A program made the translations under genes and the position numbers. The notes beneath the pieces are model-generated. The model was not told the DNA's origin, made no database searches, and saw only the letters and a list, made by a program, of their open reading frames with translations. Source: a virus. From it: a stretch of DNA of 28,604 bases. Where the stretch lies: positions 1 to 28,604 of the IMG/VR virus record IMGVR_UViG_3300011115_000367; one strand, given 5' to 3'. Shown piece by piece: positions 17,108 through 23,421 of this stretch (position 1 is its first letter; every line of letters starts with the position of its first letter).

Positions 17108-17685
17108 CAAACGCTTTTAATCTGAGTCAACTAGCAAATAACACGAACTCATCGGGTCAGGTCACTCTAACCACAGGCGTTACGGGAACGCTTCCTGTAG
17201 CTAATGGCGGCACTGGAGTTACTACGTCTACTGGTAGCGGTGCTACTGTACTAAGCACAAGCCCTACTCTGGTTACTCCGCTATTGGGAACCCCTACTTC
17301 TGGTAATTTGGCTAACTGTACTGGAATACCTAACCCCGCAGCATTATCAACCGCAAGCGGTTCCGCCCCGTCTTATTCAGCTCGTGCTTGGGTAAACTTC
17401 AATGGCACTGGTACTGTTGCTATTCGTGCTAGTGGGAATGTGTCTAGTATTACGGATAATGGTGCTGGGGATTACACGATTAATTTTACTACTGCGATGC
17501 CGGATGGAAATTATTCATATAGCGGGGGAGGGCGCCGCAACTCTGTAAACCCCGCGTTTGTCGTTATCATTTCCGGCAGGGGAATGGTCGGCAATGCCCT
17601 AGCTGCATCGCTTCGGTTTGTGACGACAGACCAAGCCGCGACCGCGATGGACATGGAAGACGTGAACGTCAATATTTTCAGATAA
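17104..17685 (+). CDS. Short tail fibre / adhesin protein
   Basis: This 193-residue protein overlaps the hub stop by ATGA. The N-terminal half is low-complexity Gly/Thr/Ser with TLPVANGGTGVTTSTGSG and the module TSPTLVTPLLGTPTSGN, which recurs in the long fibre at 20425-21960. The C-terminal half (WVNFNGTGTVAIRASGNVSSI through ITINF/TTAMPDGNYS) is a domain common at the tips of phage fibres and probably trimerises or binds receptor. Likely a side or tip fibre attached to the hub. No chaperone-type cleavage motif is visible. Confidence 0.8.
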   Translation: MTNAFNLSQLANNTNSSGQVTLTTGVTGTLPVANGGTGVTTSTGSGATVLSTSPTLVTPLLGTPTSGNLANCTGIPNPAALSTASGSAPSYSARAWVNFNGTGTVAIRASGNVSSITDNGAGDYTINFTTAMPDGNYSYSGGGRRNSVNPAFVVIISGRGMVGNALAASLRFVTTDQAATAMDMEDVNVNIFR

Positions 17686-17696
17686 AAGGATAAATC

Positions 17697-18119
17697 ATGG
17701 CAAAAATAATTATATATAACCAAGAAAACGGCAACGCAGCGGTTATGGTTGCTACTACTGAATACCTACAAGACCACACTATTGAGGAAGCTGCTGCCAA
17801 AGATGTGCCTACTGGTGCTGAGTTTCACATTATTGAAGAAGAAGAATTACCACAAGAACACAATGATTTCTTCAATGCGTGGGAAGTAGATAACGGCAAG
17901 ATTCGTATCTGCCATATAAAGGCACAGACAATCACAAAAGACCGCCTACGCCAAGAACGCGCTCCATTGTTAACAGCCCTCGATGTCCAGTACCAACGCG
18001 CTCAAGAAGATGGCAGAGATACCACCATTATCATCTCAGAGAAACAACGCCTCCGTGATGTTACTAAACTAGCAGATACGGCTACAACGCTGGATGAACT
18101 CAAGGCGTTATCAGCATGA
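17697..18119 (+). CDS. Tail fibre assembly-like protein
   Basis: This 140-residue protein follows the short fibre after 11 bases with AAGGAT before its ATG. The C-terminal half, DRLRQERAPLLTALDVQYQRAQEDGRD followed by KQRLRDVTK, matches the shared tail of many small phage proteins annotated as fibre assembly or tail chaperone proteins. The N-terminal half is beta-rich and acidic (FHIIEEEELPQEHNDFF). It probably helps fold or attach the neighbouring fibres. The stop TGA overlaps an ATG that begins a short ORF leading into the structured insert. Confidence 0.75.
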   Translation: MAKIIIYNQENGNAAVMVATTEYLQDHTIEEAAAKDVPTGAEFHIIEEEELPQEHNDFFNAWEVDNGKIRICHIKAQTITKDRLRQERAPLLTALDVQYQRAQEDGRDTTIIISEKQRLRDVTKLADTATTLDELKALSA

Positions 18120-18184
18120 CCATTACCGCGAAAAGATTAAGGGGAAGTATTGTCACTTGGCTTTCTTCCACTTTGTTCCTGTAG
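18116..18184 (+). pseudogene. 22-codon ORF, possible 5' piece of the next gene
   Basis: An ATG at 18116 overlaps the previous stop as ATGA, the junction used by most genes here, and encodes MTITAKRLRGSIVTW... before a TAG at 18182. The downstream gene, read back to the stop at 18309, begins GSVIAVFNKN. Both pieces contain Gly-Ser plus two branched residues, so RLRGS here and GSVIAV there look like the two sides of one N-terminus (MTITAKRLRGSVIAVFNKN) separated by about 169 bases. It may be a gene start cut off by an insertion, or an exon-like segment. Confidence 0.4.
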
Positions 18185-18311
18185 ATTTTGTAGGGAAACT
18201 AGATTAAAATCTGGACATAAGACACAACATGACTGCACGGATTCGCTAGTGAGCGAACCGAATTCCTAGTAAGGAGCAGAGCATGAGAACGGCATCGCAG
18301 CAAAAGGTTAG
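18143..18311 (+). other. Structured non-coding insert in the fibre region
   Basis: No reading frame of useful length crosses this 169-base stretch. Its left edge lies in AAAAGATTAAGGGG (from 18131) and its right edge in AAAAGGTTAGGG (from 18302), a degenerate direct repeat. Inside are several hairpins: GGAAG/CTTCC at 18143-18169, an 8-bp stem at 18182-18213 (TAGATTTT with AAAATCTG, one G-U), and a three-way junction at 18228-18285. Removing 169 bases would join the upstream ATG ORF in frame to the downstream gene. The insert could be a mobile RNA-like element, a relic, or a regulatory leader. Confidence 0.45.
18228..18285 (+). ncRNA. Predicted three-way RNA junction hiding a ribosome site
   Basis: An outer helix pairs CATG (18228-18231) with CATG (18282-18285) and CTGC (18233-18236) with GCAG (18276-18279). 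Inside are a 9-bp hairpin with one bulged A (18238-18260; TTCGCT/AGCGAA, loop AGTG) and a 4-bp hairpin TCCT/AGGA (18264-18275). The segments nest without conflict. The right side contains AAGGAG and an ATG at 18283 that starts a 13-codon ORF ending at 18324, so both ribosome site and start are buried. Folding is by eye; no energy was calculated. Confidence 0.45.
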
Positions 18312-18320
18312 GGTAGCGTC

Positions 18321-18809
18321 ATAGCTGTCTTTAACAAAAACTCCTTATCTCAAGTCAGCGGATTCGACAATCCGATCATCGCTGGCGAACTCGTATATCA
18401 GCAGTCTACCTTCTGGAATCTCACTTTAACTGGTGATGATGGTGTAACGCCTGTCAATCTAGTTGACGCGACCATAGACGCTCAGATCATTCGCAGAACC
18501 TTATCCAATGTGAAGGACTCCCGCTACGGGTTAACCTTCGACATAACGAATTACACTCCTACCCCTACCCCGATCCCTTTGACCATCGTTAATCGTGATG
18601 ATGCTAATGGCTCCTTCACGCTTATCATAGATGATACCTCGTGGGACTTGGTTGATGATGACGCTCAACTGGCTATCAGTTCAATCAATGGCGCGGGATT
18701 CTCAGGCCGGATTAAGATAGGCTTTGTCGCTGCGGGAAGCACTCCGGCAGAGGACAACATTATCTTCCTATTATTTATCGTTCGCAGTGATGGCATTGTT
18801 AAGGTCTAG
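18321..18809 (+). CDS. Tail-associated protein with anomalous start (ATA?)
   Basis: The frame is open from 18312 to 18809 and encodes a coherent beta-rich protein: AVFNKNSLSQVSGFDNPIIAG, FWNLTLTG, ATIDAQIIRRTLSNVKDSRYGLTFDI, a Pro/Thr linker, GSFTLIIDDTSW, GFSGRIKIGF and IIFLLFIVRSDG. Related phage proteins, as I recall them, begin at about AVFNK with a Met. Here that codon is ATA at 18321, and the first ATG, GTG or TTG in frame is GTG at 18510, in the middle of the conserved region. AGGG lies seven bases before the ATA. Either ATA is used, the gene is expressed through the upstream segment, or the start was lost. Position among fibre genes suggests a tail role. Confidence 0.65.
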   Translation: MAVFNKNSLSQVSGFDNPIIAGELVYQQSTFWNLTLTGDDGVTPVNLVDATIDAQIIRRTLSNVKDSRYGLTFDITNYTPTPTPIPLTIVNRDDANGSFTLIIDDTSWDLVDDDAQLAISSINGAGFSGRIKIGFVAAGSTPAEDNIIFLLFIVRSDGIVKV

Positions 18810-18811
18810 CT

Positions 18812-19099
18812 ATGGCGAACATAAAGGTTACAGCAGCCGCGCCTAGTACCTCGGTCACGGTACAGGACGGGAACAATATAACCGCGCAAGTCTCGGGCGG
18901 TAACAATATTAATCTGACTGTCACGCCTACCCCGAAACAAATTATTCAGATTAATCGAGGTGGTGGAGGAAATAACAATCTCATCGCAGGTTATCCCGTG
19001 GTGATGAGCAACATACAATACCGGGATGTTGTGATGTTTGGGTCTAACGAGTGGAACAATATAAATCAAACTGAAATAACCGACGGCGGTAATTACTAA
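18812..19099 (+). CDS. Small tail-region protein of unknown function
   Basis: This 95-residue protein begins two bases after the preceding stop. It has a repetitive beta-like first half (KVTAAAPSTSVTVQDGNNITAQVSGGNNINLTVTP), a Gly-Asn rich turn (INRGGGGNNN) and a C-terminal segment VMFGSNEWNNINQTEITDGGNY. The composition fits a small structural or fibre-linked protein. No named family is recognised. An AAGGAG ribosome site for the next gene begins right at its stop, so it is part of the fibre operon. Confidence 0.7.
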   Translation: MANIKVTAAAPSTSVTVQDGNNITAQVSGGNNINLTVTPTPKQIIQINRGGGGNNNLIAGYPVVMSNIQYRDVVMFGSNEWNNINQTEITDGGNY

Positions 19100-19109
19100 G
19101 GAGATTCAA

Positions 19110-20387
19110 ATGGCAAATAAGATCAGAATTAAACGTAGAGCAAATGGCGGCGGGGCTGGCGCACCCGCTTCACTAGAGAACGCAGAACTAGCCTTTAATG
19201 AACAGACTAATATTCTGTACTACGGTACAGGAACGGGCGGGGCTGGTGGTACAGCTACTAGCATTATTACTATCGGCGGTGATGGTGCTTTTGTAGACCT
19301 CTCCTCAGCGCAAACAGTAGCCGGAGTTAAAACCTTCAGCAGCGAAATCGTTGGCGATATTTCTGGTAATGCTGGAACAGTTACCAATGGCGTTTACACG
19401 ACCGATACTGGAACCGTTACCAACACGATGCTGGCGAATGATTCCATTACAATAGGAACCACAGCAATTGCTTTAGGGGCTTCTGAAACGACCATCGCTG
19501 GTCTAGTTTCTGTTTCTTCTACTGGCTTTACTGGTGCATTAACAGGTAATGCAGATACCGCTACCGCTTTGGAAACAGGTCGCACCATCTCCATCACTGG
19601 TGACATTGCTTATACCTCGGACGCTTTCGACGGTACTGCTGCTGTAACTGGCACAGGCACTCTTGCTACGGTCAATAGCAATGTAGGCACTTACACCAAA
19701 GTAACCGTAAACGCTAAAGGTCTTGTAACTGCTGCTTCTACCGCCTCAATCTCTGATCTGTCAGCACCAACAGGCGATGTGGCTTGGGGAACTTACAAGA
19801 TAACAGGTCTAGGCGATCCTACTGCCGATCAAGACGCGGCTACTAAGTTCTATGTAGATTCAGTCGCTCAAGGACTCAGCCCTAAAGCTGCTTGCGTTGC
19901 TGCTACCGTTTCTAACATTACTCTGTCTGGCGCACAAACCATTGACGGAATTTCAATCACCGCTGGTATGCGTGTTTTGGTTAAGAATCAAACTCTCGAC
20001 CAGAATAACGGTATCTATCAGTGTAATTCTGGTGCGTGGACTCGGACTCCTGATGCTGATACTTGGGCAGAATTAATTTCAGCCTTTACCTTTATTCAAG
20101 AAGGCACAACCCAAGCTGATAGCGGATGGGTATGTACAGTTAATGCTGGTGGAACGCTCGGAACAACTCCTGTTACTTGGGTTCAGTTCTCTGCCGCTGG
20201 CGCATATACCGCTGGCACAGGGCTGACGCTGATAGGTAACGAGTTCTCGATTACTAACACCGCAGTAACCGCGGCAACCTACGGAACCAATGATGGATTT
20301 TATACCACCAAGTTTACCGTGAACGCACAGGGGCAATTAACCGATGCGTCTGACTATGAGATCAATGTAGATGGTGGTTCGTTCTAA
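19110..20387 (+). CDS. Tail fibre protein A
   Basis: This 425-residue protein has AAGGAG before its ATG. The N-terminal KIRIKRRANGGGAGAPASLENAELAFNE with LYYGTG is a conserved fibre attachment-like start shared in weaker form with the next gene (SIKIKRS...LGELAINT..GKLYLKK). The middle is Thr/Gly-rich beta repeats, including SGNAGTVTNGVYTTDTGTVTN, which is paralogous to a block in the next gene. The C-terminal third, from TGLGDPTADQDAATKFYVDS through VKNQTLDQNNGIY to GWVCTVNAGGTLGTTPVTW, is a well-known domain of phage fibre and appendage proteins. Probably a trimeric receptor-contact fibre. Confidence 0.85.
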   Translation: MANKIRIKRRANGGGAGAPASLENAELAFNEQTNILYYGTGTGGAGGTATSIITIGGDGAFVDLSSAQTVAGVKTFSSEIVGDISGNAGTVTNGVYTTDTGTVTNTMLANDSITIGTTAIALGASETTIAGLVSVSSTGFTGALTGNADTATALETGRTISITGDIAYTSDAFDGTAAVTGTGTLATVNSNVGTYTKVTVNAKGLVTAASTASISDLSAPTGDVAWGTYKITGLGDPTADQDAATKFYVDSVAQGLSPKAACVAATVSNITLSGAQTIDGISITAGMRVLVKNQTLDQNNGIYQCNSGAWTRTPDADTWAELISAFTFIQEGTTQADSGWVCTVNAGGTLGTTPVTWVQFSAAGAYTAGTGLTLIGNEFSITNTAVTAATYGTNDGFYTTKFTVNAQGQLTDASDYEINVDGGSF

Positions 20388-20398
20388 TTTTTAACTCC

Positions 20399-20410
20399 GG
20401 CTATATAGCC
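20399..20410 (+). promoter_or_regulatory. Perfect palindrome before the second fibre gene
   Basis: GGCTATATAGCC is a 12-base perfect palindrome between the two long fibre genes. The arm TAGCC recurs right before the next start, where AGCC AAAT GGCT would fold around the ATG at 20425. The two could pair alternatively (GGCTA here with TAGCC at 20417-20421). A weak translational control element is possible; there is no T-run for termination. Confidence 0.35.
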
Positions 20411-20424
20411 TAAAGGATAGCCAA

Positions 20425-21960
20425 ATGGCTAATAGTATCAAGATTAAAAGATCGTCCGTAGCGGCCAAAGTTCCCGTTACGGGTGATCTTGAGTTAGGTG
20501 AGCTTGCTATAAATACTTATGACGGCAAACTCTATCTAAAAAAAGATAACGGTACGGCATCTATCGTTACCGTAAACCCGGGCGGCGGTGGGTCGGGGGA
20601 TGTAGTTGGCCCCGGCTCATCTACCGACAATGCTATAACTCGATTCGACGGAGTGACTGGACTTCTCATTCAGAACTCCACAGCTACGCTAGATGACTCT
20701 GGGGTAGTATCTGTATCAGGCGCGAACATATCGGGGCTTACAGCCTCATCAGCCGTGGCTACAGACGGATCGAAGAATCTTGTAAGCGTAGCGAATACGG
20801 GAACGGGGGCTAATGTTCTAGCAACTTCTCCGACTCTCATCACTCCGGCTCTCGGAACTCCGACTGCTTTAGTCGGGACGAATATCTCTGGCACTGCCTC
20901 TGGTCTGTCAATTGGCGGCAATGCTGGAACGGTTACGGATGGGGTCTATACAACGGACACCTCGACCGTAACCAATACAATGCTGGCGGGGTCGATAGCG
21001 AATAATAAGCTAGTCAATTCTGCGATCACAATCAACGGATCGTCTACAAGTCTTGGTGGTTCGATCAGTGTCGGCACGGTCACTTCGGTTACTGGAACAA
21101 GCCCTATATCATCTAGTGGCGGCGCGACTCCTGATATAAGTATCAGTGCAGCAGGGGTTTCTACCTCTGGCTATCTGAGTGCGACTGACTGGAATACCTT
21201 TAACAATAAAGGCTCAGTAACAAATCTAACTGGCCCAATAACTTCTGTAGGCAACGCCACGAGCATTGCTTCTCAGACAGGAACAGGAAGTACGTTCGTA
21301 ATGAACACCTCTCCTGTATTGGTAACTCCGAATCTCGGCACTCCAACTGCACTGGTCGGGACTAATATCTCCGGCACAGCTACGGCTTTCACTGCCAGCA
21401 ACGTAACAACCAACGCGAATCTTACTGGTGGCGTAACTTCTGTAGGCAATGCAGCCACAGTGGTTACCAATGCCAATCTAACGGGTGGAGTCACCTCTGT
21501 CGGTAACGCTGCTACGGTAATCACCAACGCGAATCTAACTGGCCCAATAACTTCTGTAGGCAACGCTACGAGCATCGCTTCTCAGACAGGAACGGGAAGT
21601 AAGTTCGTAATGGACACATCTCCTGTATTGGTAACGCCTAACCTCGGCACTCCATCGGCTGGTGTTCTAACTAGCTGCACAGGTACGGCAACTGGTCTGA
21701 CTGCTGGAACGGCTACAACTGCGAACGGGGTAGCTGCGGGTGTAGTCGCGGGTAAGATGATATATGATTCATTTACCGCCACAGCACTCCAAACTACTTT
21801 TACTACTTCAGCGACATACATAACTGGTAAGATAGATGTGTATGCGAACGGGGTAAAGATGGTTAACGCTGCTGACGTTACTGTAACTTCTGGGACTTCA
21901 GTAGTATTCGCAACTGGTGTGGCACTTAATACGAGAGTAGATCTAGTCTACCCAACCTAA
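20425..21960 (+). CDS. Tail fibre protein B with repeated modules
   Basis: This 511-residue protein has AAGGAT before its ATG and an N-terminus related to fibre A (ANSIKIKRSSV, LELGELAINTYDGKLYLKKD). The body is built of repeats: TSP.L.TP.LGTP occurs three times (about residues 134, 293 and 396), LTGPITSVGNATSIASQTGTGS twice, and NANLTGGVTSVGNAATV twice in tandem. The C-terminal 70 residues (IYDSFTATALQTTFTTSATY...) form a separate beta domain ending in VDLVYPT, probably the tip. Few charged residues and high Thr/Ser/Gly fit an elongated trimeric fibre. The stop is immediately followed by the ATG of the first lysis-region gene. Confidence 0.85.
   Translation: MANSIKIKRSSVAAKVPVTGDLELGELAINTYDGKLYLKKDNGTASIVTVNPGGGGSGDVVGPGSSTDNAITRFDGVTGLLIQNSTATLDDSGVVSVSGANISGLTASSAVATDGSKNLVSVANTGTGANVLATSPTLITPALGTPTALVGTNISGTASGLSIGGNAGTVTDGVYTTDTSTVTNTMLAGSIANNKLVNSAITINGSSTSLGGSISVGTVTSVTGTSPISSSGGATPDISISAAGVSTSGYLSATDWNTFNNKGSVTNLTGPITSVGNATSIASQTGTGSTFVMNTSPVLVTPNLGTPTALVGTNISGTATAFTASNVTTNANLTGGVTSVGNAATVVTNANLTGGVTSVGNAATVITNANLTGPITSVGNATSIASQTGTGSKFVMDTSPVLVTPNLGTPSAGVLTSCTGTATGLTAGTATTANGVAAGVVAGKMIYDSFTATALQTTFTTSATYITGKIDVYANGVKMVNAADVTVTSGTSVVFATGVALNTRVDLVYPT
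21223..21654 (+). repeat. Long near-identical DNA repeat inside fibre B
   Basis: About 123 bases at 21223-21345 recur at 21532-21654 with roughly a dozen mostly silent differences, offset 309 bases (103 codons, so in frame). Between them lie two tandem copies of a 54-base unit encoding NANLTGGVTSVGNAATV plus a linker. Recombination between copies would shorten or lengthen the fibre in frame. Confidence 0.85.
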
Positions 21961-22194
21961 ATGGATGCTCAAACTCTAATCAATATCGGGGCTGGTGCAA
22001 TACTGGCAACAGTAGGTTGGCTTTGCCGTACTCTATGGGATGCGGTCGAGAGACTCAAGACAGATATTCAGAGAATAGAAGTCTGTCTACCGAGTCATTA
22101 CAGCCGGAAGGATGACATTCAGTGCAGATTCGATAAGATAGATATTACGTTAGAAAAGATATTCTCGAAACTAGATGGGAAAGCGGATAAATGA
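21961..22194 (+). CDS. Small membrane-anchored protein in the lysis cassette
   Basis: This 77-residue protein has one N-terminal membrane segment (about 6-26, LINIGAGAILATVGWLCRTLW) followed by a charged helical tail (VERLKTDIQRIE..., KIDITLEKIFSKLDGKADK) likely to form a coiled coil. It abuts the fibre B stop and overlaps the holin-like gene by ATGA. The layout suggests a lysis accessory or antiholin-type protein, but similar proteins are usually left unnamed and no catalytic motif is present. Confidence 0.7.
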   Translation: MDAQTLINIGAGAILATVGWLCRTLWDAVERLKTDIQRIEVCLPSHYSRKDDIQCRFDKIDITLEKIFSKLDGKADK

Positions 22195-22379
22195 AAAAGG
22201 CTCATCAGTCAAAAACACTCTGGTGGAACGCGGTCTTGATTTTGTCTCTATCTTTAATAGAAATAGCGGCCACCACATTCCAATTCTTTATCTCGCCACT
22301 TGTCTACGCGGGAATGGTCTTTGTTTCCAGTGCTGGCAATATGATTTTGAGATTCAAAACTACCGAACCGATTGAATGA
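22191..22379 (+). CDS. Putative holin (two membrane segments)
   Basis: This 62-residue protein starts with a basic tail MKKAHQSKTLWWN, then has two hydrophobic segments at about 14-31 and 33-51 separated by a short turn, and ends NMILRFKTTEPIE. The start and end resemble the DUF7940 type of phage membrane proteins. Small size, two membrane helices and the position just before the spanin pair and endolysin support a holin that opens the inner membrane at lysis. It overlaps both neighbours by ATGA. Confidence 0.7.
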   Translation: MKKAHQSKTLWWNAVLILSLSLIEIAATTFQFFISPLVYAGMVFVSSAGNMILRFKTTEPIE

Positions 22380-22858
22380 TTCCGTTTTTGTTAGCACTTC
22401 CACTCGCCACTAAAATTGCCGCCGCTATAACGCTCGTGGTTGCATTGTTCGGGGCGGGTGTATATGAAGGTATCAAAATTGGCGAAGCATCCTGTAGAGA
22501 GGCTGTAATTGATTCAGAGAGGCATACGGTACAGGCAATCACAGAGCAGGTGTTGGTTACTGATAAAGTCGTCACGGATTACTCAGCAACTATTGGACAA
22601 GTACAGAAGCGGTCGAGGGAGATATTGAGAAATGCAAAAGTGGACGATAGTATTATTCTGCCTTCTAGCTTTCGGGTGTTCCACGACTCTGCCTCCACGA
22701 ACACCGTTCCCGCACCCACCGACTTTATTGATGCAGCCCCCGTCTCAATTGCATACGTTACCGAAACCATCAACGCCAATTACGGTTCGTGCCACGAAAA
22801 TATCACACAGTTACAGTCTTTGCAGGACTGGATCAGGCAACAGGCTAAAATCGAATGA
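22376..22858 (+). CDS. Rz: Inner-membrane spanin (Rz-like)
   Basis: This 160-residue protein has an N-terminal membrane segment (about 4-27, FLLALPLATKIAAAITLVVALFGAG) and a periplasmic helical part (CREAVIDSERHTVQAITEQVLVTDKVVTDY). Rz proteins pair with an outer-membrane lipoprotein to fuse the two membranes at lysis. The assignment is supported by the lipoprotein gene found in the +1 frame inside it at 22632, exactly the lambda Rz/Rz1 arrangement, and by the neighbouring holin-like and peptidase genes. It starts and ends with ATGA overlaps. Two cysteines (about residues 40 and 142) could form intermolecular disulphides. Confidence 0.82.
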   Translation: MIPFLLALPLATKIAAAITLVVALFGAGVYEGIKIGEASCREAVIDSERHTVQAITEQVLVTDKVVTDYSATIGQVQKRSREILRNAKVDDSIILPSSFRVFHDSASTNTVPAPTDFIDAAPVSIAYVTETINANYGSCHENITQLQSLQDWIRQQAKIE

Positions 22859-22928
22859 AACTCAGCGAACACTTCACACTAGAAGAACTGACTGCTTCAG
22901 AAGCGGCGGCAAGACACGGATGGGATAA
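22632..22928 (+). CDS. Rz1: Outer-membrane spanin lipoprotein (Rz1-like), nested
   Basis: This ORF starts inside Rz in the +1 frame. It begins MQKWTIVLFCLLAFGCSTTLPPR: a signal peptide with a lipobox ending in Cys at residue 16, followed by a proline-rich mature part (PPRTPFPHPPTLLMQPP), the hallmark of Rz1. GAGGGAG lies about nine bases before the ATG. Lambda Rz1 ends within Rz; here the 98-residue frame continues 70 bases past the Rz stop into the peptidase gene, giving a long basic tail. The lipobox (LAFGC) has Phe where a small residue is usual, so processing efficiency is uncertain. It is easily missed by gene callers because of the double overlap. Confidence 0.8.
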   Translation: MQKWTIVLFCLLAFGCSTTLPPRTPFPHPPTLLMQPPSQLHTLPKPSTPITVRATKISHSYSLCRTGSGNRLKSNETQRTLHTRRTDCFRSGGKTRMG

Positions 22929-23289
22929 CACCCCTAATGCTGACCACACCGCTAATCTTATGCGACTGGCGGCTTTCCTAGAGCGAGTTAGGATAGTGCT
23001 AGGGAATAAGCCTATCTCGATTACATCAGGCTATCGCTGCAAGCTGGTCAATGATTCGGTTGGAAGTAAAGATACGAGCCAACACCGCTACGGATGTGCG
23101 GCAGATATTAGAGTGGTAGGCATGACTCCTCGGCAGGTCTGCGAGGCGATCATAAAATCCAAATTAGAATACGACCAAGTGATTTTGGAGTTCTATAGCT
23201 GGACTCACATCTCTATTCCGTTAGTTGAATTCAAGTATCGGAAAGAAGCCCTGATAATAGACCCGTCTGGAACTCGTATTTATTCATAA
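22855..23289 (+). CDS. Endolysin, M15 peptidase family (D-Ala-type)
   Basis: This 144-residue enzyme is a zinc peptidase of the M15A type that cuts cross-links in peptidoglycan. Visible zinc ligands are H77 and D84 in SQHRYGCAADIR and H118 in WTHIS; SGYRCKLVND (about 58-67) is the other conserved block. The size matches a single catalytic domain with no separate wall-binding domain, usual for Gram-negative hosts. No signal peptide is present, so release needs the holin. It overlaps Rz by ATGA and ends the rightward late operon, followed by a structured intergenic region. Confidence 0.92.
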   Translation: MKLSEHFTLEELTASEAAARHGWDNTPNADHTANLMRLAAFLERVRIVLGNKPISITSGYRCKLVNDSVGSKDTSQHRYGCAADIRVVGMTPRQVCEAIIKSKLEYDQVILEFYSWTHISIPLVEFKYRKEALIIDPSGTRIYS

Positions 23290-23293
23290 TAAG

Positions 23294-23325
23294 TTATACC
23301 CGTTTATATCTAAAAACAGGTATAA
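23294..23325 (+). terminator. Hairpin after the endolysin gene
   Basis: TTATACC pairs with GGTATAA and, after one mismatch, GTTT pairs with AAAC, leaving an 8-base loop. It starts five bases after the endolysin stop. Read on the minus strand it carries a T5 stretch inside the loop side. It may end transcripts from either direction, together with the larger structure beside it. Confidence 0.5.
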
Positions 23326-23329
23326 AGAT

Positions 23330-23417
23330 TAAGTCGGGCTAGGAGGACATAGCCGAATACTATTGAGGGGTTTATGCGCCGGGAAGCCCGTTAAACCCCA
23401 ACTAGCTGCCTGACTTA
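23330..23417 (+). ncRNA. Large imperfect RNA structure / rightward terminator
   Basis: A 10-bp closing stem pairs TAAGTCGGGC (23330-23339) with GCCTGACTTA (23408-23417, one G-U) and is followed by TTTATTATTT. Inside is a second hairpin, GGGGTTTA (23367-23374) with TAAACCCC (23392-23399), topped by CGGG AAG CCCG. A competing stem GGCTA/TAGCC (23337-23354) would break the closing stem. An intrinsic terminator for the late operon is the simplest reading. The size and two alternative folds suggest a structured RNA with its own role. It lies between converging genes and holds no ORF. Confidence 0.55.
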
Positions 23418-23421
23418 TTTA

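Noticed and set aside
18143-18311. Complete group I or group II intron, or a hammerhead-type ribozyme
   Set aside because: A GGGAAAC-like piece and a GACTGCACGG segment recall group I elements, but the P7 pairing with its conserved AGTC partner is absent, group II ends are missing, and hammerhead core bases are not present at the three-way junction. An RNA element remains possible but unproven.
17104-18809. Diversity-generating retroelement
   Set aside because: Fibre genes invite the idea, but no reverse transcriptase, Avd gene or adenine-variable template/variable repeat pair is visible in the window.
23330-23417. tRNA or tmRNA
   Set aside because: Length is close, but there is no T-loop sequence, D-loop pattern, anticodon arm or CCA-compatible acceptor stem.
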